64,000 nucleotides of DNA from Betaproteobacteria bacterium HGW-Betaproteobacteria-9 (GCA_002842215.1 PHCC01000008.1:62001-126000), one strand, 5' to 3'. Positions 26,234 through 35,253 are shown, counted from the stretch's first letter. Numbers and translations: made by a program. Notes: generated from the letters alone by a model not told the origin.

Positions 26234-27337
26234 ATGAACCTGAAATCAATTCTCGGCCTGAAGACCACCCCCGCACTCTCCACCGAAGCCCAAGCGATCG
26301 CCGATCGCGTATCCACCACCGAAGGCTGCCAGGCCCTGGCCGACGAGCTGAACCGGCAACGCGAGGCCCTGCCCGTTCCGTCGGCTGGTGCCTCTCTCTT
26401 GCGCCGTAAGCTGGACGAGTTGGCCCGCGTCATGAAGGGCCACGCCATTGCCACCGACAGGCCACGCGCCGCCGCCGTGCTCAAGCGCGACATGGACAGT
26501 GCATCCAAGTCCCTCAAGGCCGCAGAGTCCCGCCTGAAATCGGCGAACGAAGCGGCCAGCCTGGCCGGTGGTGCGCTCGCTGAACGTGCCGCGCTGGTCA
26601 ACCGCTTGAAACTGGAGCTGGTCGAACTCCATGCCGCCGCCGACAAGGCAGTCGAGATCGCGCGCAGCGGCTTCAGCGACGCGATGGCCAGGGGCGATGT
26701 GGGCGCCGATGGCGAGGCCGCGGCCTTTGACGCTGTGAAGAAAGCAGAGCACTACCGGGCCACATGCGGTGAATCCCTCGCCAGCCGGATCAAGGGCCAC
26801 GACGCCGAACGCCAGCGCCTGGAAGAGGCCAGCAACGAAGCGTCGGCAGCAGCCCAACAGGCGCAAGACGAGGTGAGCTTGTGCCGCCTGCAGCTGGCGC
26901 GCGTTGAGCACGACGACGCTGCGCAAAAAATGATTGACGCGGCCATCAAGGTGCGCGCCCTGCGCAACGCCGACAGCAGCGGCCAGGCCTTTGCCCTGAG
27001 CACCATCCACCCCATGGATCTGACCATCGCGTCAACCGAACGGGTGACCTGGGGTGACAAGCTGTGCGGCGAATCAGGCCGCGTGCGCGATTACGTGCTG
27101 GTCGAGATGGCAAAGGCCATGGCACCCGCAAACCTTGAGCTGCTGGCCGCTCCGGTGGCGCCAGTTGTCCCGGAACCTGCGGCGGTGCTGCCTGACCCGT
27201 TCAGCTTCTTGCCCGGATCGATTGAGTTCGAGAACGCGCAGCGGGCATTCGAACGCGCCCGCGTCGGGGCCACCCAGTACGAGGCCAATCTCCGGGCCGA
27301 ACAGAGCCACCCGCTGCGGCTGGGTGCACCCGCCTGA
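26234..27337 (+). CDS. Long coiled-coil protein of unknown function
   Basis: 367 residues. Residues about 60-250 are almost continuous Ala/Glu/Lys/Arg-rich helix of coiled-coil type (for example KSLKAAESRLKSANEAASLA). The C-terminal 100 residues are proline-rich, then helical. The ribosome site is weak. It sits directly upstream of the tape measure gene, where full phages carry tail assembly chaperones, but I see no frameshift site and no resemblance to them. A scaffold-like or tail-associated structural role is possible. Confidence 0.6.
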   Translation: MNLKSILGLKTTPALSTEAQAIADRVSTTEGCQALADELNRQREALPVPSAGASLLRRKLDELARVMKGHAIATDRPRAAAVLKRDMDSASKSLKAAESRLKSANEAASLAGGALAERAALVNRLKLELVELHAAADKAVEIARSGFSDAMARGDVGADGEAAAFDAVKKAEHYRATCGESLASRIKGHDAERQRLEEASNEASAAAQQAQDEVSLCRLQLARVEHDDAAQKMIDAAIKVRALRNADSSGQAFALSTIHPMDLTIASTERVTWGDKLCGESGRVRDYVLVEMAKAMAPANLELLAAPVAPVVPEPAAVLPDPFSFLPGSIEFENAQRAFERARVGATQYEANLRAEQSHPLRLGAPA

Positions 27338-27421
27338 TGACTCAAGGGCCGGCGACACGCCGGCCCGGCCGCATCCGCCGCACGAGCGCAGGCGGAAAAC
27401 CCCACCAGACCAAAGGCACCC

Positions 27422-30400
27422 ATGGCCACCAGCTCACAAAAAATACGATATGACATCGAAGCCGCCGTATCCGGCGAAGGCGACGTTGCCGCCCTTGCTC
27501 GCCAGCTCGAAAGCCTGGCCGACACCTTGGAGGGCGACCTCAAAACACAGGCCCAAGCCAGCGCCCTGGCGCTGCGCGAGTTGGGCGCCAAGCAAGGCGC
27601 CATCGATAACTTCGCCAAGCTCAAAAAAGAAGCGGGCGATGCAGCCGGCCGCTTGACCGAGGCCCAAACCGCAGCCCAGCAGCTCGGGCGCGAGCTGAGC
27701 GCCAGCACGGCGCCCACCCGGGCACAGGCCGGCCAGCTCGAAAAGCTGCGCGACACCGTGCGCAGCGCCAAGACCGAGTTGCAAGGCAAGACTACGGCGT
27801 TGGAAGAATCCCGCGCTGCCCTGAACCGCTACGGCATCGGCACGGCCAACCTAGCGCAGAGTGAACGAAACGTGCGTGCTGCATTGGCCGCAGCGCGGGC
27901 CGAAGTCGTCAGCATGGCCCCTGCCTACAACGCCGCAGGCGCAGCCGCTGCCACCAGCGGGCAACGCCAGGTACAAGCGGCCAGCAGCGTCAAGGGCGAG
28001 CTGGCCGGGCTGTCTCAGCAGCTGGCCACGCTTCGGAATCTCGCAGGCGTGGCCCTGGGGGGCACGGTGGTGGGCTCGCTCGCCAAAGATATTGGAGAGA
28101 CAGCAGATCAGTACGCCAACCTTGCCGCCCGCGTGAAGTTGGCCACCGGGGAGGGTGAAGCCTTCACACAGGGCCTTGCCGATGTGCAGCGCATCGCCCA
28201 GAGTACCAACAGCGAGCTGGACGCCACGGCCACCCTGTACACGCGCCTGGTGCAATCCGGCCGCGATGCTGGGCTGAGCGCCAAAGCCGCGCAGGCCGAA
28301 GCCGCGGGCTTGACCGAGGTCATCAACCAATCAATCCAGCTGAGCGGCGCCAGCTCGCAAGCGGCACAAGCCGCCGTCACGCAGCTGATTCAAGGCCTGC
28401 AGTCGGGCGTGCTGCGGGGTGAGGAACTGAACTCCGTCATGGAACAGTCTCCACGACTGGCACGTGCCCTGGCCGATGGCCTGGGTGTGACCATCGGCCA
28501 GTTGCGCGAGATGGGCAAACAAGGGCAGATCACCACCGAGGTGCTGAAAGGCGCCCTGGGCGGCCAGGCTCAGGCCATAGCCGCCGAGTTCGAAAAGCTG
28601 CCCCCCACCATCGGCCGGGCCATGCAGAGCCTGAGCAACGCATGGACGGTCTACATCGGTGAAGCTGATAAGGCCACTGGTGCCAGTCGCGCTGTGGCCG
28701 ATGCCATTGCGGCCCTGGCCCGAAACCTGGACACGATCGCCGGGCTGTTGTTGGATGCCGGACAGGCCGCTGCAGCGTTCACGGCCTTGCGCCTGGCGCA
28801 GACCTTTCTCGCCATCGGCGTAGCAGGCAACACGGCCGCCGCAGGCATTGGCGCGGCCACGCTGGCGATGAATGCCGCAGGCGCCAGCGCAGCCACTTCC
28901 GGTGCCGCTGTGGCAGCAACGGCGGGCCGCATCGCGACCGTGCTCAGGACGCTACGCACCTTCACCCTGGTGGGCTTGCTGGTCAACATAAAAGACATAG
29001 GGACCGCCTTGGGTGAAGGCGCTGCCAAGTTGATGGGCTACAAGGATGCAACCGAAGAACTGGCCGAAGCCGAGAAACGGGCAGCGGTAGCCGCGCAGGA
29101 ATCGGCCCGCATGAAGGCTGCCATGGCACAGGAAATGGCCAAGGCCACCGATGCCGCACGAGGCCTCACGCCAGCCGCTCGCGAACTGGTGGCGGAGTTC
29201 GACAAGGCCAGCGCGTCCGGCAAGGGCGTTGCCGAGGCCCTGAGCGAGATCTCCAAAAATTCCAACCTGTCCGACACGCAGGGCATTGCCGCCTTCACCA
29301 TCGCCCTGCGCGACATGGCGACGCAGGGCAAAGCGAGCGCAGACGAAGTGCGCGACGCCCTGGCGCAGGCCCTCAAGGGGGAAGACCTGCAGGCTTTCGA
29401 GGTCCGAGCCCGCACGGCCTTTGCCGGCGCAAAAAACGAAGCCGAGCTGCTTGCGCTGGCAATGGACGCACAGCTGCGGGCCGCTGTGGAGCGCACGGGC
29501 CTGAGCTTTGGCCGGATCACGTCGGGCATGAGTGATGCAGCTCGCAGCGCCATCAACGACACGGAATCCATCATCAACGGCATGGAGCGCCTGGAAGCGC
29601 AAGGCGCAGACGTGGCACTGGCGTTGACGGCCAGCATCGGCAAGGGCATCAACACAGCCGACAGCCAAAAGGCGTTCGAGCTTCTGCGCCAGCAGATCGA
29701 GGCCGTGCGCAAGGTGCTGGGTGACCAGGTGGCCGATGCATTTTTGCGCCAGATTGAAGACAAGGCCCGCGCAGCGGCCCGCGAAGTGGGCGGCCTGACC
29801 GATGCCCTGTCCAAGCTGGGCATCACCAGCGATGCCGACCTGAAGCTGGCCGCCGACGCCACCCGCAATTTGTACGAGCAGGTGAGAAACGCAGGTGGCA
29901 GCGCTCGCGAACAGGAGGCAGCTTTCCGCAAGATGGCCGAAGCCGCCATTGCATCGGGCGACGGCGCAGCGCTGGCCTATGCCAAGTCGCAGGCGGCTGT
30001 GAGGGGATTCGAGATCGAGACCGACAAGGCCGGCCGCACGGTGGTGCGCAGCATGTCGGAAGCGCGGGATGCCGTGCACAGCTACGGCGGTGCCATGGGG
30101 GAAGCCACGGCAGAGGTTCAAAAACACATCGGCTGGCTTGACCGCATGGCAGAGCGAAACAGCAAGGTGCAATCCACCCTCAAGACCGACAGCAACGGGT
30201 TCGCGGTTGACGGCAAGGGCAACACCATCGGCGCCGGCGGCGACCTGACCACCTTGACCGGCATCACCAACTTCCTGAAATCCGCTGGCCTTGATGAAGA
30301 CAAGGCCCGCAGCATCGCCCGCGAATTCTCGGACAGCAAGGGCGACATTCCCTATTTCAGCAACCCCGGCCAGATCAAGTATGGAGGCCAGGGCAGCACC

Positions 30401-30595
30401 ATGAGTCAGGCCTTGTTGAAGGCCGCAGAGCGCAGCACCTTTGGCCTGGGCTCAGCTGGTGCCGCAGGCGTGGGCCGCACGGTCAATGTGAACCTGATCA
30501 CCAACGGCCGAACCCGCACCGTGCCAACCACGGAGAACGGCGCGAAAGACCTTATCGAAACGCTGCAGGCTGCAAGCCTTGCCGCTGGGAGATAA
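27422..30595 (+). CDS. Phage tape measure protein
   Basis: 1057 residues. Residues 1-130 are coiled-coil. Residues about 215-430 carry the tape measure domain, with ATLYTRLVQSGRDAGLSAKA, GLQSGVLRGEELNSVMEQSP and GQLREMGKQGQITTEVLKGA. A hydrophobic stretch (about 440-520) follows, then long helices, as expected of a protein that sets siphophage tail length and later forms part of the DNA-ejection channel. The frame is intact and the length normal. No tail tube, chaperone, tip or fibre gene is nearby, which is highly unusual; a satellite copy could alter or block helper tail assembly. Confidence 0.88.
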   Translation: MATSSQKIRYDIEAAVSGEGDVAALARQLESLADTLEGDLKTQAQASALALRELGAKQGAIDNFAKLKKEAGDAAGRLTEAQTAAQQLGRELSASTAPTRAQAGQLEKLRDTVRSAKTELQGKTTALEESRAALNRYGIGTANLAQSERNVRAALAAARAEVVSMAPAYNAAGAAAATSGQRQVQAASSVKGELAGLSQQLATLRNLAGVALGGTVVGSLAKDIGETADQYANLAARVKLATGEGEAFTQGLADVQRIAQSTNSELDATATLYTRLVQSGRDAGLSAKAAQAEAAGLTEVINQSIQLSGASSQAAQAAVTQLIQGLQSGVLRGEELNSVMEQSPRLARALADGLGVTIGQLREMGKQGQITTEVLKGALGGQAQAIAAEFEKLPPTIGRAMQSLSNAWTVYIGEADKATGASRAVADAIAALARNLDTIAGLLLDAGQAAAAFTALRLAQTFLAIGVAGNTAAAGIGAATLAMNAAGASAATSGAAVAATAGRIATVLRTLRTFTLVGLLVNIKDIGTALGEGAAKLMGYKDATEELAEAEKRAAVAAQESARMKAAMAQEMAKATDAARGLTPAARELVAEFDKASASGKGVAEALSEISKNSNLSDTQGIAAFTIALRDMATQGKASADEVRDALAQALKGEDLQAFEVRARTAFAGAKNEAELLALAMDAQLRAAVERTGLSFGRITSGMSDAARSAINDTESIINGMERLEAQGADVALALTASIGKGINTADSQKAFELLRQQIEAVRKVLGDQVADAFLRQIEDKARAAAREVGGLTDALSKLGITSDADLKLAADATRNLYEQVRNAGGSAREQEAAFRKMAEAAIASGDGAALAYAKSQAAVRGFEIETDKAGRTVVRSMSEARDAVHSYGGAMGEATAEVQKHIGWLDRMAERNSKVQSTLKTDSNGFAVDGKGNTIGAGGDLTTLTGITNFLKSAGLDEDKARSIAREFSDSKGDIPYFSNPGQIKYGGQGSTMSQALLKAAERSTFGLGSAGAAGVGRTVNVNLITNGRTRTVPTTENGAKDLIETLQAASLAAGR

Positions 30596-30598
30596 ACC

Positions 30599-30895
30599 TT
30601 GAGCGACCTCAATCAAGACGACGAACCTATCGACGCAACCCCCATGCTGTTCATGCCCTCTGATGTTCTCATGGGGCTGTTCGCGGACGTGATCCTCGGG
30701 AGCACACAGGCGGCCAGCGTCGCCCGCTTGCTGCATGCCATGGCCGCCTTCCTGACAGGTGAGCGCGGATCAGAGAACGACCCTAGGCTGATGGAATTGA
30801 CGCCTGAACAGGCCTCAAAGCGGGCCGTGGAACTGATCGAGCTTGCGGAACGGCTGGACGGTATGGGTGGCGCTCCAAGGGGCGCAGCTCAATGA
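30599..30895 (+). CDS. Small acidic protein between tape measure and primase genes
   Basis: 98 residues from a TTG start with GGGAGA upstream; an internal ATG at 30644 is an alternative. Hydrophobic centre (LFMPSDVLMGLFADVILGST) and acidic C terminus, no family recognised. Its stop overlaps the primase ATG by four bases, so it is translationally linked to replication rather than to the tape measure gene. Confidence 0.6.
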   Translation: MSDLNQDDEPIDATPMLFMPSDVLMGLFADVILGSTQAASVARLLHAMAAFLTGERGSENDPRLMELTPEQASKRAVELIELAERLDGMGGAPRGAAQ

Positions 30896-33870
30896 CCGCA
30901 GCGCACACCCCAATCACTTCCGAACTGATCCGCACCGCACTGGCGCACATCCCGGCGAACCTGCCCCGTGACGAATGGGCGCGCGTCGGCATGGCGATCA
31001 AGTCCGAATTTCCGGACAGCACCGGCTTTGACCTGTTCGACGCATGGAGCGCCAGCGACCCCGACCGCTACGACAAGAAGGCGGTGGCGTCCACCTGGCG
31101 CAGCATCAAGGCGGGCGGCGGTGTGGCCGTGGGCACGCTGTTGCACCTGGCGGGTGAGCATGGCTTCACCGTTCCCAAGGTCGGGCAGAACCCGGCCGCA
31201 CCCACGCCCGCAGAGCTGGCCGAACGCGAGCGGCTGCGGGCAGAGCGCCAGCGGGACGAACAGGCCCGCACCGATGCTGCGCACGCGACCGCAGCCGACC
31301 AGGCGGCGGCGCAATGGGAGGAAGCCAGCGAGACCGGCGCCAGCCCGTACCTGGTGCGCAAGGGTGTGCAGCCCTACGGCGTGCGCTTTGCGGCCGATGG
31401 CTGGCTGCTGGTGCCCCTGCGCGATGGGGCGGGCAAGCTGTGGAACCTGCAGCGCATCGCACCAGCGAAGCCGGGCAGCGGTTCGGACAAATTTTTCCTA
31501 AAAGGCGGGCGGAAGACGGGGCTGTGGCACCTGGTGGGCGATCTGACCAGCGACGACGACACCACCGGTCCGGCCGTGTTGCTGATCGGCGAAGGTTACG
31601 CCACGGCGGCCACCCTGCGCGAGGCGACGGGTTACCCTGTGGCCGTGGCCTTCGACGCCGGCAACCTACACCACGTGGCCCGTGCGCTGCGCCAGCTGCA
31701 CCCGGCCGCGCTGCTGGTGGTGTGCGGCGACGATGACCGCGAGACCGAACAGAAGAGCGGCACCAACCCCGGCCGCGTGAAGGCGGCGGCGGCAGCCCGT
31801 GCGGTGCGCGGCCTGGCCGTGTTCCCTGAAGGCTTGCCCGATGGCGGCAGCGACTTCAACGACCTGGCCGCGCACGTCAACACCGAACAGGGCGCAGGCG
31901 CAGGGCTTGAAGCGGTGCGCCGCACCGTGGCCGCTGCGATCGAGGCGCACACGGCTGCGCAGGCGAGCGCACAGCAGGCCAAAGGCCCCAAGGCAAGGGG
32001 GCAGGCAGGGAAGCGCCAGATAAACGGCGCCAGTGGCCCGCCATCGATGCCACCAGGTGCGCCACCGGGCGACCCTGAAGAGCCGGGCGGAAGGGGCGCA
32101 CCGGACTGGGACCGCTTCAGCGTCACCGATGCGGGCGTGTTCCACCAAGGGGTTGACCGCAACGGCGAACCGACGAAGCCAGAATGGGTGTGCAGCCGCC
32201 TGGACGTGGTGGCCCTGACCAACGACCAAGATGGAAACGGCTGGGGCTACCTGCTGAACTTCGCCGACCCCTTGACGCGCCGCAAGCAATGGGCGATGCC
32301 CTCGCGCATGCTGGCCGGCGACGGTGCGGAGTACCGGGGGGCCTTGATGGGCATGGGCCTACGCATCGCCACCAGCCCACGCGCCCGCAACCTGTTGACC
32401 CAATACATCCAAACGAGACAGCCGGGGGAGTACGCGACATGTACCGACCGCATTGGCTGGCACGGCCGGGCTTTTGTGCTGCCGCACGAGACTATCGGCG
32501 ACGAAGCTGAGCGCGTGGTTTTCCAGAGCGAGAGCGCGCAGGAAAACACCTTCCGGGTTAAGGGTTCACCAGATCAGTGGCGTGAGCGCGTGGGCATGCT
32601 ATGTGCAGGTAACTCGCGCCTGGTGTTCGCGGTGGCGGCGGCCTTTGCGGGGCCGATGCTCAAGCCGGCCGGCATGGAAGGCGGCGGGTTCCACATGCGG
32701 GGCGATGGCAGCACAGGCAAGTCCACCACTCAGGTTTTGGCCGCCAGCGTGTACGGCAACCCAGAGCGGTTCAAGCAGTCCTGGAAGGCCACAGACAACG
32801 CATTGGAGGGCGTGGCCGCTCAGCACAATGACTGCCTGTTGATCCTGGACGAAATTGGCGAAGTAGACCCCAAGGTGGTGGGCGAGTGCGCCTACATGCT
32901 GGGCAACGGCCAGGGCAAGGCCAGGGCTGCGCGCACCGGGGTTCCACGGCCCCGCCTAGCATGGCGCCTGCTGTTCCTCAGCAGTGGCGAAAAGTCACTG
33001 TCCGACCACATGCAGGAAGTCGGCAAGCGCACGCGGGCCGGGCAGGAAACCCGCATGGCCGACATACCGGCCGATGCGGGCAGGGGCATGGGTGCCTTCG
33101 AGGATCTTCATGGCCACGATGGCGGTTCCGCTTTCTCTCGCCACCTGGTGGCACAGGCCAGCGCATGTCATGGCGCGCCGGGTCGTGCCTGGCTGCATTG
33201 GATTACCGAGAACGCCGAAGGCCTGCGGGGGCGCATCCGTGGTGCGGCCGACAAGCTGGGGGCGCAGATCGTGCCTGAAGCGGCCAGCGGCCAGGTGCAG
33301 CGCGTCGGGGCCCGCTTTGCCTTGGTGGGCGCTGCGGGCGAGCTGGCTACGGCGGCAGGCTTGACGGGCTGGCCAGTGGGCGAAAGCGAGCGGGCCGCGC
33401 GCGATTGCTTCAATGCCTGGCTGGCCGCTCGGGGTGGTGTTGGCAACAGTGAGGAAACATCGATGTTGCGCCAGGTGCTCCGCTTCCTTGAGCAGCATGG
33501 AGACGGCCGTTTCTCGCTGTGGCACAGGAGCGACGATGACCACGCTCCCAAGACATTGCATCGTGCCGGCGTGCGCCGCTTGCTGGGTGCAAATGGGGTG
33601 CCAATCGGGAAGCGCCAGACGCCGCAGTATGCCCACGAGATCACCAGCCGAGAAGATGAATCGGTGGAATTCTTCGTTCTGGCGGAGACGTTCAAAGGGG
33701 AAGTGTGCCAAGGCTATGACCCGGAGTCTGTGGCGCGCGCCTTGCATGAACGGGGATGCCTTCAAACCAAAGAGCCTGGCCGCTTTAGCGTGTCCATGCG
33801 ACTTCCTGGGGGTATCGGCAAGGCACGCTGTTACCACGTGACGGCAGCCATCTTCGACCTCGACCTATGA
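30892..33870 (+). CDS. Primase-helicase (PriCT-2, Toprim, DUF927 ATPase)
   Basis: 992 residues. The N-terminal PriCT-2-like domain has RDEWARVGMAIKSEF and GTLLHLAGEHGF. A Toprim-like region follows (LLIGEGYATAATL near 230; VVCGDDDRETE). The DUF927 superfamily 3-like helicase has Walker A GDGSTGKST at about 604 and Walker B LLILDEIGE at about 650. Such proteins prime and unwind DNA during autonomous replication of satellites and plasmids. Inverted iteron arrays at both ends of the element are candidate binding sites. It is coupled by ATGA to the upstream small gene. Confidence 0.9.
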   Translation: MTAAHTPITSELIRTALAHIPANLPRDEWARVGMAIKSEFPDSTGFDLFDAWSASDPDRYDKKAVASTWRSIKAGGGVAVGTLLHLAGEHGFTVPKVGQNPAAPTPAELAERERLRAERQRDEQARTDAAHATAADQAAAQWEEASETGASPYLVRKGVQPYGVRFAADGWLLVPLRDGAGKLWNLQRIAPAKPGSGSDKFFLKGGRKTGLWHLVGDLTSDDDTTGPAVLLIGEGYATAATLREATGYPVAVAFDAGNLHHVARALRQLHPAALLVVCGDDDRETEQKSGTNPGRVKAAAAARAVRGLAVFPEGLPDGGSDFNDLAAHVNTEQGAGAGLEAVRRTVAAAIEAHTAAQASAQQAKGPKARGQAGKRQINGASGPPSMPPGAPPGDPEEPGGRGAPDWDRFSVTDAGVFHQGVDRNGEPTKPEWVCSRLDVVALTNDQDGNGWGYLLNFADPLTRRKQWAMPSRMLAGDGAEYRGALMGMGLRIATSPRARNLLTQYIQTRQPGEYATCTDRIGWHGRAFVLPHETIGDEAERVVFQSESAQENTFRVKGSPDQWRERVGMLCAGNSRLVFAVAAAFAGPMLKPAGMEGGGFHMRGDGSTGKSTTQVLAASVYGNPERFKQSWKATDNALEGVAAQHNDCLLILDEIGEVDPKVVGECAYMLGNGQGKARAARTGVPRPRLAWRLLFLSSGEKSLSDHMQEVGKRTRAGQETRMADIPADAGRGMGAFEDLHGHDGGSAFSRHLVAQASACHGAPGRAWLHWITENAEGLRGRIRGAADKLGAQIVPEAASGQVQRVGARFALVGAAGELATAAGLTGWPVGESERAARDCFNAWLAARGGVGNSEETSMLRQVLRFLEQHGDGRFSLWHRSDDDHAPKTLHRAGVRRLLGANGVPIGKRQTPQYAHEITSREDESVEFFVLAETFKGEVCQGYDPESVARALHERGCLQTKEPGRFSVSMRLPGGIGKARCYHVTAAIFDLDL

Positions 33871-34241
33871 CCAGAGCGAAGCGACGCAGCGCGGGCCGCC
33901 GATGGGTGGGGAGTGAGGATTTCTTTTCGCGCGAGAAATCCTGGAATGAGGCGACCAACCCAACAGAAAGAAGAGGCCAGCCGGCTACCTGCTGGGCCAG
34001 TTGCACGGACTGTGCGGGTCATCGGTGCAGCGCTGTGAGGCGATGCATGTCAACGCCGAACGGGCGCGGCCCAATGCAACACAGGGCAGGGGTGGGGTAC
34101 CCCCCTATAGGTACTCCCGGCGGGGAAAGCCACGGGGGTAATTCGGCCCCCGCGCACGCGCCAGTGGCTGGCTGTGCCGATAGGTGAATTGAGTGGTGAA
34201 TCAGATGTGTTTTGGTTAATTTCTTCAAATAGGTGAACTTA
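33871..34241. other. Gap before the terminase gene with a cos-like sequence
   Basis: An open frame at 33867-34187 overlaps the primase stop but has no family and unusual Cys/Arg content, so I do not call it. The stretch holds the cos-like segment (34091-34152) and a partly duplicated copy of the terminase gene start (TAGGTGAATTGAGTG at 34181-34195 against TAGGTGAACTTAGTG at 34230-34244). Confidence 0.5.
34091..34152. other. Putative cos (packaging) site
   Basis: GGTGGGGTACCCCCCTATAG is followed by GGCGGGGAAAGC (34119-34130). The latter matches, from memory, part of the cohesive-end sequence of P2-type phages. A hairpin CGGGGG/CCCCCG (34133-34152) is next to it. Its position just upstream of a small-terminase gene is where cos sites usually lie. 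Unproven. Confidence 0.4.
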
Positions 34242-34892
34242 GTGAATCAAAAGCAGTTAGCACAGGCGCTGGGGATCTCCCCGGCCATGGTCACAAAGCT
34301 GATGAAGCGTGGCATGCCCGTCGATTCGATCGAACGGGCCACGAAGTGGCGAAAACGCCACCTTGAGGTTTCCAGAACGAAGGGCAACCGGATGGACAAA
34401 AACTTTAGAGGCGGGGCTGGCGAGTCTGTGTCAGCCGACCAGGTCCCCCTTTTGGCGCCCAGCGAGCAGGGAAGCGAATCAACCTCCCCTGGCGCAGTTG
34501 ATGGAAAGTCGGACGACTTCGCCAGCTCAAGAGCCCGGCGCGAAAAAGCCGAAGCTGATCGCGCTGAGTTGTCTGTTGCCCGTGAGCTGGGAAAGGTTGC
34601 GGATGTTGATGCGGTGATGCGTGGAGTCTTTGACGCGTTCAGGTCACTCAGAGACGCCATGATGGGCATCAGCCGGAAGCTGGCACCACAGGTTGCAACC
34701 ATGCACGATGCCCGGGAAATTGAGCTGGCCATTGACAAGGCCGTTCGTGAGGCGCTGATCACCTTTTCAGATGTGACAGGGCCAAAGATCCTTGCAGATC
34801 GAATGAAGCTGGGTGCAGCGGGTCAAGGCCCCCGATCGATCGCGGCCATAGGTGGACAAGTGCACAGCGCGGAGCAATCGCCTCAGGGCTGA
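34242..34892 (+). CDS. terS: Small terminase-like DNA-packaging protein (Nu1/DUF1441 type)
   Basis: About 216 residues. The GTG start at 34242 is preferred over the GTG at 34233 because AGGTGA then acts as ribosome site. The N-terminal winged helix (NQKQLAQALGISPAMVTKLM, then RGMPVDSI) is typical of small terminases that bind cos. The C-terminal half (RREKAEADRAELSVARELGK, then FRSLRDAMMGISRKLAP) matches the oligomerisation region of Nu1-like proteins. Without a large terminase gene, a satellite TerS would redirect helper packaging to its own DNA. Confidence 0.72.
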   Translation: MNQKQLAQALGISPAMVTKLMKRGMPVDSIERATKWRKRHLEVSRTKGNRMDKNFRGGAGESVSADQVPLLAPSEQGSESTSPGAVDGKSDDFASSRARREKAEADRAELSVARELGKVADVDAVMRGVFDAFRSLRDAMMGISRKLAPQVATMHDAREIELAIDKAVREALITFSDVTGPKILADRMKLGAAGQGPRSIAAIGGQVHSAEQSPQG

Positions 34893-34952
34893 CGCTCGCG
34901 CTGGCGAGATCTATCTCGCGGCGCGCCGCTGAATCGGGCCAGCATGAAGCTG

Positions 34953-34978
34953 TGCGCGATTATTCCAATAATCACGCA
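34953..34978. promoter_or_regulatory. 26-bp dyad
   Basis: GATTATT and AATAATC are separated by CC; the outer arms TGCG and CGCA are also paired with a single mismatched position between. AT-rich within a GC-rich region. Possible operator or replication-related structure. Confidence 0.45.
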
Positions 34979-35036
34979 TAGGGGGCAATTTGGTATTCAG
35001 TGGCCGCTGGCGAGGTGGAGGGCCGACGCGCCAAGG

Positions 35037-35153
35037 TTTGTCCCCTATGTCCCCGGAAAAATCGAGTTTGTCCCCGGTTCAACCGGGGACACTTTTTTGC
35101 AATGCTGACAAAGGGTTAGAGCGGCTTTTGTGGTTTGTCCCCGGTGTCCCCTA
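35037..35153 (-). repeat. Right iteron array, inverted relative to the left array
   Basis: TTTGTCCCCTA (35037-35047) is the exact reverse complement of the left unit. TTTGTCCCCGG occurs at 35067-35077 and 35134-35144. The composite TTTGTCCCCGGTGTCCCCTA (35134-35153) matches the reverse complement of 20464-20483 in 19 of 20 positions. TGTCCCCGGTT/AACCGGGGACA (35069-35091) forms a palindrome followed by CTTTTTT, so it could also end transcription from the element. Confidence 0.8.
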
Positions 35154-35229
35154 TGAACTGAGGGTGACCGCCGAAAGGAATGCGGTACGATCCAGTTTTA
35201 AGCTTTGAACCACTGAACGGCGCCGATGT

Positions 35230-35253
35230 CTTGGGGGTACAGCTGGGGGTGCA
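35230..35253 (+). promoter_or_regulatory. Putative integrase arm-type site, right end
   Basis: CTTGGGGGTACAGCTGGGGG plus TGCA differs in one base from the copy at 19092-19115. It lies 53 bp before attR. Confidence 0.5.

Noticed and set aside
33867..34187. 106-residue open frame after the primase gene
   Set aside because: It shares ATGA with the primase stop, which is suggestive, but it runs through the cos-like site and has a Cys/Arg/Pro mixture typical of a non-coding GC-rich frame.
35069..35098. Perfect hairpin followed by T run as a dedicated terminator
   Set aside because: The stem is made of two iteron units in opposite orientation with a one-base centre, so its primary role is more likely protein binding. 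It may still terminate transcription.
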